From positions 36,679,585 through 36,743,584 of the forward strand of contig CM068580.1 in NCBI GenBank assembly GCA_035048485.1: a stretch of DNA of 64,000 nt, in the 5' to 3' direction. Both the position numbers and the translations under genes were made by a program. Source of the DNA: Pteria penguin. Its lineage: Eukaryota > Mollusca > Bivalvia > Pterioida > Pteriidae. The notes under the pieces are model-generated. The model searched no databases and had not been told where the DNA came from. It was given only the letters and a program-made list of their open reading frames with translations. Below are positions 59,201 to 64,000 of this stretch, piece after piece (position 1 is the first letter of the stretch; every line of letters begins with the position of its first letter).

Positions 59201-62200
59201 CACTATGTAAATGGCAAGAAACACTCCATATCTGCAAATTTTCAACCACATTTTTGTGGCCTAATATTTGTGGACATTGAATGTTTCTTGTCATTTATTC
59301 ATTATAAATATCATTATTAGTTCATACTTCTCTTCGGAGAACTTCTTATTATGTCTTAAATACACTATCACTTGATTAATAGTGACTTTAACAAGTGTAA
59401 ACCATTTTATCAATTATGATAACATATGTGATATGATTATATAGTACAGGGAAACCTGTACTTACAGACACCTTGAATTACCATACACCTGCCCTTGATG
59501 GACACTTGTGCAGTGTACCGATTTTTTCCTGTTGAAAGTTCATGAAATTAATCCTAGATTACCTGACCCTTTGGTATGGAATAGACATATAGATACACAC
59601 CAAAAGACATAGATTCAATACCCTGTCTTATTAAATCAGTAATGATTGAGTTTAATCAGTGGCATTCATGTACTCCCATGTGTGTTTATATACCCAACAT
59701 TTTACCCAATTATGTGTTACTTTAAACAGTCTGACACAGTATTGCCTTGGGGCTTATCTGAGCTTTAAATTATCTGTTGGCATGTATATTTGAGTAGTAG
59801 CCAGTGGTTGTTTAGTAGTTTACAAGTTTACATTTTTACATCATTACTGATCATATGTGTAGTGCTGATAATGTTCTGATGCAGATTATGACATAAATGT
59901 ACCCAGTGCACAATCACCATTATGGAATGAAAACGCACACCGATGTTCTTAAAACAGTAATTGATGTACTAGTTCACAATCACCACTTATATGGAATGAA
60001 AACGCACACCGATATTCTTAAAACAATAAATCATCTACAGTGCTACATACTGGTGACCAGTGACTATGCGGTACAATTCTTGCGAATTATACAGTATTTT
60101 GAATGCAAAATTGTAGATCTATATTGAAGAAAAAAGCAAAGAACCCTCAAAGACTTACAATCCAATTGTCACAGACCAATAAGTTTTGATTTCATTTATA
60201 CATCAGTTGTTTTCCTTATGTGTAACAAATTGATTTTATATGAATGCTTGAATGAATTGATTTTATGAAAGATAATTTTTATATCGGTTATAACCGTTGG
60301 TAAAATGACATGATGTCTTCTACGATCTTGAATAAGTGAACACCTGTGTATAACTGACATATTTCTTCAGTCCTTTGACTGACTGTTTAATACAGGTTTT
60401 ACTGACTTAATTTACATGTTCACCTAGAGTTTCATATCTGTAAGCTTTTTAACCTTAATAATATTTACAATAATTAAAAGATCTTCTAGTTAGCATGAAG
60501 AATTTCATATTTTTCAGACAATTGTTCACAACAATCTTGTCTCGAAAAGAGTTGAAGAAAGAATAGATGCAGCTAAGGTAAATACTCGTCCATAAATGAT
60601 AGAGGTTAAGTGATGTATTATTGAATACTGACATGCTTAAAGGTGAAAGTTTGCTATGTTTTCTTTTCACCTATCAGTGATGATTATCCAGCAATCAGTT
60701 CTGTCACAAAACACTTTATTTTTCATTATGAAAAACAATATGCCATTATAAACAATTCCACATTATTGATGATGCTAGCTGTCTACTTTTTGCTCTGTCA
60801 TATTTAAAGTGTAAAATGACCTAATTCTTCTGTACCATGTACTTCTATGCAAAATCATTTTTATACTACACATATTATGATGTGGAATATTTATGATATA
60901 TCTTATTGGATAAACATACATTGTTAACTTAGTTCTGACAGGTATTCACTGATTCTTCCATTGGAAACTGACTTTTCCCTGCAATGTGTTAACAAAGCAA
61001 GGAAAATTGGAGGCTTCCAGTGGTATAACCATGGTACTGTATACATGTTGGAAGCAATCAAATACCTGTTCTTACATCTCCAATCTAATTCTCTTTTAAT
61101 GCAAGTGTCATTCTACTGTTTGCAAATTTCTCTAATTTTCCAGCTATACAGACTGACTGTGTGTCATATTTGAATGTTAATTTCTTTGATAAGCAATTTA
61201 GTTCTATAAAGAGAATGAAAATTGAGATTGAAAGTACCAAGAATTAAGTGGATATTCACTCTGGTTAAATTACATATTCTACTCACTCACTCTCTTTCTT
61301 TTTATCTAATATCTATTTATTATCTTTTCAGCATCTTGGCCTGTTGCGTGTTGGTGATGCCATGGTGTTTTATGCCCTCAAAGAAAGAATGAGGAATGAC
61401 GAGGATCAGAGAGTTCGATACGAGGCAGCTAAATCACTCATTCTAGTTGGTAAGAGTGATGTTAACTGATATTCTACTCTGTTAACAGAGGCTTTGCTCG
61501 TTACTAAGTTTTGCTAGAATGGATTCAGCAGTTCTGATTGGTTAATCTTTGATTCTTGCTCTTGTGTATAATTTTACTGTAAAACAGCTTTAATCTTAAA
61601 AGTAGGCCTTAGAAAGTAAATCGATCACATTATCAAAATAAAACTAGTACACAGATGATTTCATATTGTACAGTTTATATGTGTGTGTGTGATTGCAGGT
61701 TGTTGGGAAGAGGATGTTCAACAAATTATTCTGAAATACTTGGTTATTGGCAATACAGAGATACGACTTGATCTTATCAAGACGATGCAGGAAGGAAAAA
61801 ATGTTCAGTATGTTGATAAGGTGAGTGCAGTGATGTCAGATCAAGCAAAAGTCTATGCAAGTCAATGGAAAATGAGAATAAAATTTCAGAGTATGGAGAA
61901 GTGAAAATGCAACATTGTACTACAAAATATGGAAAAAATATTCATCCACTGGTTTAAACATTTGAGATTTATATTGCAGCTACTGCCCTCTTATAGTAAA
62001 ATATAATTGACCTGGGTGTATAGCATAGAAAACCCAAAAGACAAATTAAATGCATGTTATGTTATTTCCATGAACAGAATGTGAGTACATTCCCAGAGAT
62101 GGTCAAGGTGCTGAGTCACTTTAGTCAAAATCCCGATCCCTGGGACTCTACATCACTAGAAGCTGCTGTACTATTGGGAAAACTGTGTGTGAATGATGAA

Positions 62201-62263
62201 AATGCTGAAAACAGACTCAAACAGTCTTTAAAGTCCAACACTGATACACACCAAAAGGCTAAG
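38931..62263 (+). CDS. Large coiled-coil / acidic / HEAT-repeat protein (HEATR4-like?), 3' end beyond the window
   Basis: Eighteen exons listed separately join without a stop in about 946 codons, with matching phases throughout. In order: a basic N-terminal segment; a helical, probably coiled-coil region (exons 2-3); a Ser/Pro/Asp/Glu-rich disordered linker (exons 4-5); a Trp/Tyr-rich segment (exons 6-8); a second low-complexity basic stretch (exons 9-13); and an alpha-helical region (exons 15-18) with HEAT-like pairs such as RIDAAKHLGLLRVGDAMVFY and RYEAAKSLILVG. HEAT repeats form protein-binding solenoids. The closest family I can propose is HEATR4 (human about 1,026 residues), from architecture and repeat style only. 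The start is uncertain: ATG 38931, ATG 38976, or a splice acceptor at 38945-38946 joined to an unseen exon. The last exon seen ends in phase 0 and the gene continues past 64000. Confidence 0.8.
39340..39725. repeat. TGACCTT-type repeat units in HEAT gene intron 1, left part
   Basis: TTTTGAACCxxTAxxGGTAG, AGCTTTGATACTTCACACAT and AGGTTCCTCATGACAAGA recur near 39365, 39485 and 39615, with GACCTTGACC / GACCTTGGAC. The family resumes at 41345-41460, so 39730-41340 looks like an insertion. Confidence 0.8.
39730..41342. mobile_element. Insertion within the TGACCTT-type repeat, type uncertain
   Basis: Starts CCTGGGCCAAAGGCTCAAGT and ends with CTCAGGTGAGCTATATAG plus the hairpin GGCCCACTTGGGCC and TCTTGTT. 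CAAGTGAGCTATAG / CAGGTGAGCTATA recur at the two ends in the same orientation. Two diverged internal units (about 40090-40330 and 40590-40830: AAAAGTGTCAT, TTAATTGATA, TGATCATAATTATGGTAA). No coding sequence recognised. Confidence 0.5.
42451..42597 (+). CDS. HEAT gene exon 2 (coiled coil)
   Basis: 49 codons: IETVTDRQNNLMNVLDKLDN, AKTEEEIDTLRAEAQALKEK and ADAGLVILN. Heptad-like spacing of Leu/Ile/Val with many Glu/Lys suggests a coiled coil. Acceptor TTTTTTGTAG, donor GTAAGT, phase 0. Confidence 0.9.
42728..42880 (+). CDS. HEAT gene exon 3 (coiled coil)
   Basis: 51 codons: ILYKINHELKYARLDLEEAL, NHQQGDILAARKRVMWLEDR and MGMLCGKVRLR. It continues the helical region. Acceptor GATTTCAG, donor GTAAGT, phase 0. 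Confidence 0.92.
43081..43156. repeat. (TA)n microsatellite just upstream of HEAT gene exon 4
   Basis: About 75 bases of almost pure TATATA, ending in TATGTATGTATG. It lies about 70 bases before the exon 4 acceptor. A second TA/GT tract is at about 44216-44260. Confidence 0.95.
43225..43911 (+). CDS. HEAT gene exon 4 (acidic, disordered)
   Basis: 229 codons, the largest exon. It is rich in Ser, Pro, Asp, Glu and Met, with DSDMSDEEEPDFGRG, SDSDESDEDN and STPDDVPPAPAPDGTPDP. No catalytic domain is visible; it looks like a disordered phosphorylatable linker. Acceptor AAAATCCAG, donor GTAAGT. Its last 87 bases are the first unit of a decaying tandem duplication that runs into the intron. Confidence 0.93.
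43825..44082 (+). repeat. Decaying tandem duplication of the exon 4 3' end and donor, HEAT gene
   Basis: AGTACTCCTGATGATGTTCC begins at 43825 in the exon; AGTATTCCTGATGATATTCT recurs at 43915 (just after the donor), AGTACTCCTGATGATAGTCT at 43995, and a remnant at about 44062. Units shrink from 90 to 80 to 67 bp. The real junction ACAG-GTAAGTA reads ACAG-ATAAGTA in the next unit. Confidence 0.85.
45020..45221 (+). CDS. HEAT gene exon 5 (acidic)
   Basis: KEDVDDDEDNDKEEEKEEKS, QEKSEEETTSEDKERSPEEK, TFITEVSVNTNKSRVTIVTP and KREDTRQ. It continues the acidic linker. Acceptor ACTCTGGTAG, donor GTAAGG, phase 1 out. Confidence 0.92.
46700..46905 (+). mobile_element. Degenerate SINE, HEAT gene intron 5
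   Basis: Body motif GTCTTTTGGATGAGGCAGTA with AAAACTTAGTAA matches the GTCTTTCGGATGAGACAGTA motif of the 15100-15372 SINE. The preceding head region and the following TCTCGGCAGATGGCGTCAGG part differ from that copy. A partial repeat follows (46935-46985). Confidence 0.55.
47320..47435. mobile_element. Short foldback element
   Basis: TAATCTACAGCTATTTTACG then GTGGTGACAGCCTC faces CTGTCACCACCGGACAATAG then CGGTAGATTCTATTA, i.e. arms of about 35 bp around an approximately 45-base centre. Confidence 0.75.
47437..47802. mobile_element. MITE with AGGCCATAATAAAAA ends
   Basis: Ends GGCCATAATAAAAAAAATTG (continuing ATTCTCATCC) and, reverse-complemented, GGCCATAATAAAAAAAAATT (continuing ATTCTCATCCCC). 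About 360 bp, non-coding. It abuts the foldback at 47320-47435. Confidence 0.8.
48313..48480 (+). CDS. HEAT gene exon 6
   Basis: AFLREISEEDRDVVMEYWQS, EHHRFEYGEYADVLTQLDPL, SYHQMGLAVPGSFLMK. The first ordered-looking segment after the linker. Acceptor GAATCTTTCAG. The donor is the poor GTCATA, accepted because the next exon restores the frame (VDKEFEELPW) and read-through hits a stop at once. Confidence 0.88.
49272..49348 (+). CDS. HEAT gene exon 7
   Basis: VDKEFEELPWNIKPNEKKSS then DITDIH. Acceptor ATTTTTTGTAG, donor GTAAGT, phase 1 in and 0 out. Confidence 0.9.
49496..49634 (+). CDS. HEAT gene exon 8
   Basis: KRALDKLALKVHNMYDKVFR, ATMMSVRPTKKSVEGQREIS, FFKSID. Amphipathic helix followed by a basic stretch. 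Acceptor TTTTTACAG, donor GTAAGT, phase 1 out. Confidence 0.92.
50121..50161 (+). CDS. HEAT gene exon 9 (micro-exon, 41 bp)
   Basis: SKEGTLSSSLVGSK. Supported by acceptor CTCCTTTCAG, donor GTAAGA and frame compatibility on both sides. It is too short to be found as an open frame alone. Confidence 0.82.
50559..50732 (+). CDS. HEAT gene exon 10
   Basis: 58 codons: AGASSAVGEGSRPETMQSVA, TVQLSKAEKRRLGVSTAGRL, VYYPKPIPPPEVLPLTRT. Acceptor TGCTATGAAG, donor GTAAGT, phase 0. The ATG inside the acceptor (50553) is not the gene start. Confidence 0.9.
52055..52180. mobile_element. Palindromic MITE-like element, HEAT gene intron 10
   Basis: Left arm ATCTTCATCAGTTTTGCAAT, TTATTGAGAAATA, ATGGTTTGATG; right arm is its complement, ending ACAAAATTGATGAAGAT. 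Arms are about 50 bp around a short centre. Confidence 0.82.
53956..54188 (+). CDS. HEAT gene exon 11
   Basis: TVGKEYPKLADSYIENADET, RNKPATRIVDQRNLAQETKL, SLYKERSRGRVKGPSTTEQK, FRMMLQQRSAGSSRKAD. Basic and low complexity. Acceptor GGTAATTTCAG, donor GTAAGT, phase 2 out. Confidence 0.9.
54330..54985. repeat. About 130-150-bp tandem repeat, about 5 diverged copies, HEAT gene intron 11
   Basis: ATGGTTTCCTGGCTCTATAG, ACCATACATACAGACT, GAGGATGATCCCTATC and TCAAAGGTCAAGTGTACTGG recur near 54380, 54520, 54650, 54780 and 54955. Includes AGGTCA-type half-sites. Confidence 0.8.
55438..55484 (+). CDS. HEAT gene exon 12 (47 bp)
   Basis: ATKPSLFKTMTNASV, completing a Ser codon from exon 11. Acceptor TTTACTTACAG, donor GTAAGT, phase 1 out. 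Confidence 0.85.
55970..56029 (+). CDS. HEAT gene exon 13 (60 bp)
   Basis: DGADEETLDINTNLDDVDSE, a short acidic segment. Acceptor TAATTGGTTAG, donor GTAACA, phase 1 in and out. It could be alternatively skipped, since 60 bases keep the frame. Confidence 0.82.
56095..56965. repeat. About 60-bp tandem repeat, about 13 copies, HEAT gene intron 13
   Basis: Units contain TACTGATATCACATGGTATA, CACATGCTTTTGTACAGTAC and AAATGCTAGCCATATAACA. The TTTGTACAGTACAAA core is a palindrome present in most copies. Flanking copies decay on both sides. Confidence 0.9.
57890..58670. repeat. TGACCTT/AGGTCA-type repeat, about 5 units, HEAT gene intron 13
   Basis: AATTTCACAGAATTGTTGCC, CAGGACCCAA, TCATATCTGCAAGGTCAAGG and GGxCATAACTTTT recur near 58220, 58365, 58490 and 58640. 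The reverse complement of the same unit type appears at 29640-29990 and 30590-30840. Confidence 0.82.
59095..59168 (+). CDS. HEAT gene exon 14
   Basis: GSVWSRMKPKSRNREYSGLK then WERVK. Acceptor TTTAATTCAG, donor GTATTG, phase 0 out. Confidence 0.87.
59895..60035. repeat. Two-copy tandem duplication (about 65 bp)
   Basis: CACAATCACCATTATGGAAT / CACAATCACCACTTATATGG followed by GAAAACGCACACCGATxTTC and TTAAAACA occurs twice in a row. Confidence 0.88.
60518..60577 (+). CDS. HEAT gene exon 15 (HEAT region begins)
   Basis: TIVHNNLVSKRVEERIDAAK, the start of an alpha-solenoid-like region; RIDAAK has the typical first-helix HEAT spacing. Acceptor CATATTTTTCAG, donor GTAAAT, phase 0. Confidence 0.88.
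61332..61449 (+). CDS. HEAT gene exon 16 (HEAT repeat)
   Basis: HLGLLRVGDAMVFYALKERM, RNDEDQRVRYEAAKSLILV. The pattern (A-x-A-LKERM ... D-x-D-x-RVRYEAAKSL) is classic for a HEAT unit: Asp at the turn and Arg in the second helix. Acceptor TATCTTTTCAG, donor GTAAGA, phase 1 out. Confidence 0.93.
61699..61820 (+). CDS. HEAT gene exon 17 (HEAT repeat)
   Basis: GCWEEDVQQIILKYLVIGNT, EIRLDLIKTMQEGKNVQYVD, K. A further helical pair. Acceptor GTGTGATTGCAG, donor GTGAGT, phase 0 out. Confidence 0.93.
62078..62263 (+). CDS. HEAT gene exon 18, last exon in the window
   Basis: 62 codons: NVSTFPEMVKVLSHFSQNPD, PWDSTSLEAAVLLGKLCVND, ENAENRLKQSLKSNTDTHQK, AK. Acceptor CCATGAACAG. The donor GTATTG after AAG is chosen because exon 14 uses the same donor and read-through runs into a stop at 62318. 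The next exon lies past 64000, after the tandem array. Confidence 0.88.
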
Positions 62264-62445
62264 GTATTGGGACATCTGTTTCATTTATACATTAAATCAA
62301 TAGGTCTGTACTGTTTTTGATATACGGTACTGAAGAAAATAATATAGAGCAATGATAGCACAGAAACATTAATCTATAAAAGTAAGAGCTGTTAGTCAAT
62401 TGATTTCTTAATTGTATAATGTGTCAAAGATCTCTAAGAAACTCT

Positions 62446-64000
62446 GTTCACTCGTAATCCTTGTGATATTGTTTCCCTACAGCTTGTTCACTTGTAATCC
62501 TTGTGATATTGTTTCTCTATAGCTTGTTCACTTGTAATCCTGTTGATATTGTTTCTCTACAGCTTGTTCACTTGTAATACTTTTGTTATTGTTTCTCTAT
62601 AGCTTGTTCATTAGTAATCCTGTTGATATTGTTTCTCTACAGCTTGTTCACTTGTAATACTTGTGTTATTGTTTCTCTATAGCTTGTTCATTAGTAATAC
62701 TTGTGTTATTGTTTCTCTATAGCTTGTTCACTTGTAATCCTTGTGTTATTGTTTCTCTATAGCTTGTTCACTTGTAATCCTTGTGTTATTGTTTCTCTAT
62801 AGCTTGTTCACTTGTAATCCTTGTGTTATTGTTTCTCTATAGCTTGTTCACTTGTAATCCTTGTGTTATTGTTTCTCTTTAGCTTGTTCACTTGTAATCC
62901 CTGTGTTACTGTTTCTCTTTAGCTTGTTCACTTGTAATCCTTGTGTTATTGTTTCTCTTTAGCTTGTTCACTAGTAATCCTTGTCTTATTGTTTCTCTAT
63001 AGCTTGTTCATTTGTAATCCCTGTGTTATTGTTTTTCTTTAGCTTGTTCACTTGTAATCTTTGTATTATTGTTTCTCTTTAGCTTGTTCACTTGTAATCC
63101 TTGTGTTATTGTTTCTCTTTAGTTTGTTCACTTGTAATCCTTGTCTTATTGTTTGTCTTTGGCTTGTTCATTAGTAATACTTGTGTTATTGTTTTTCTTT
63201 AGCTTGTTCACTTGTAATCCTTGTGTTATTGTTTCTCTATAGCTTGTTCACTTGTAATCCTTGTGTTATTGTTTGTCTATAGCTTGTTCACTTGTAATCC
63301 TTGCGTTATTGTTTCTCTTTAGCTTGTTCACTTGTAATCCTTGTGTTATTGTTTGTTTATAGCTTGTTCACTTGTAATCCTTGTGTTATTGTTTGTCTTT
63401 GGCTTGTTCATTAGTAATACTTGTGTTATTGTTTTTCTTTAGCTTGTTCACTTGTAATCCTTGTATTATTGTTTCTCTTTAGCTTGTTCACTTGTAATCC
63501 TTGTCTTATTGTTTGTCTTTGGCTTGTTCATTAGTAATACTTGTGTTATTGTTTTTCTTTAGCTTGTTCACTTGTAATCCTTGTGTTATTGTTTCTCTAT
63601 AGCTTGTTCACTTGTAATCCTTGTGTTATTGTTTCTCTTTAGCTTGTTCACTTGTAATCCTTGTGTTATTGTTTCTCTATAGCTTGTTCACTTGTAATCC
63701 TTGTGTCATTGTTTTAACTATAGCTTGTTCACTTGTAATGCTTGTGTTATTGTTTCTCTTTAGCTTGTTCACTTGTAATCCTTGTGTTATTGTTTCTCTT
63801 TAGCTTGTTCACTTGTAATCCTTGTGTTATTGTTTCTCTTTAGCCTGTTCACTTGTAATCTTTGTATTATTGTTTCTCTTTAGCTTGTTCACTTGTAATC
63901 CTTGGGTTATTGTTTCTCTTTAGCTTGTTCACTTGTAATGCTTGTGTTATTGTTTCTCTTTAGCTTGTTCACTTGTAATCCTTGTGTTATTGTTTTCCCT
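62446..64000 (+). repeat. 40-bp tandem array with acceptor-like core, about 38 copies, running off the window
   Basis: Unit: CTTGTTCACTTGTAATCC then TTGTGTTATTGTTTCTCTATAG. Each unit has a T-rich tract and TAG or CAG before CTTGTTC, so it looks like a 3' splice site. The oldest copies at the left have GATATTGTTTCCCTACAG. Composition is uniform apart from scattered point changes. Confidence 0.95.

Noticed and set aside
1..64000. Viral insertions, retrovirus-like or toxin genes
   Set aside because: No reverse transcriptase, capsid, polymerase or toxin-like reading frames were recognised; the mobile DNA seen is SINEs and DNA transposons.

Overview
This is an animal nuclear DNA window: AT-rich, intron-rich and full of small transposons, SINEs and minisatellites. 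The repeat types (tRNA-headed SINEs with a GATGAGAC-type body, arrays of TGACCTT half-sites, many TA-flanked inverted-repeat elements) and the protein divergence suggest a lophotrochozoan, most likely a bivalve mollusc. No bacterial or organellar features were seen.

Three genes are supported exon by exon. (1) Folliculin (FLCN), plus strand, complete 8-exon CDS 4843-16696, 553 codons plus stop. (2) Ribosomal protein S15a / uS8 (RPS15A), minus strand, complete CDS 29546-21655 in four coding exons, exactly 130 codons plus stop. It converges tail-to-tail on FLCN. (3) A large plus-strand gene, 38931 to beyond the window, with 18 coding exons seen: a coiled-coil region, a long acidic low-complexity linker and a C-terminal HEAT-like helical repeat region. 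It resembles HEATR4-type proteins, but that name is tentative. No pathway links the three genes. FLCN acts in nutrient/TORC1 signalling, RPS15A in the 40S ribosome, and the third gene's role is unknown.

Layout: 1-4842 upstream DNA with a diverged 2.2-kb-spaced direct repeat, a SINE and a foldback; 4843-18580 FLCN and its duplicated tail; 18581-21654 intergenic repeats; 21655-29552 RPS15A; 29553-38930 transposon-rich DNA that should contain the RPS15A 5' UTR exon and promoter; 38931-64000 the HEAT gene.

The most striking signal is that short tandem amplifications sit on splice junctions. A 40-bp unit repeated about 31 times starts inside FLCN exon 4 and copies its last 20 coding bases plus the 5' splice site. 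A 40-bp unit repeated about 38 times at the right edge carries a polypyrimidine-AG acceptor-like sequence just after HEAT-gene exon 18. The 3' end of HEAT-gene exon 4 is copied about three times into its intron, with the donor GT mutated. In addition, the 3' end of the last FLCN exon with its whole 3' UTR and a SINE is duplicated in tandem (980 bp). Other notable structures are a 0.9-kb inverted transposon pair within one RPS15A intron, several nested TA-flanked (pogo/Tigger-like) elements with a decayed transposase, and two hAT-like elements with 5-bp target duplications. All boundaries come from reading the sequence by eye; no alignments or database searches were run.
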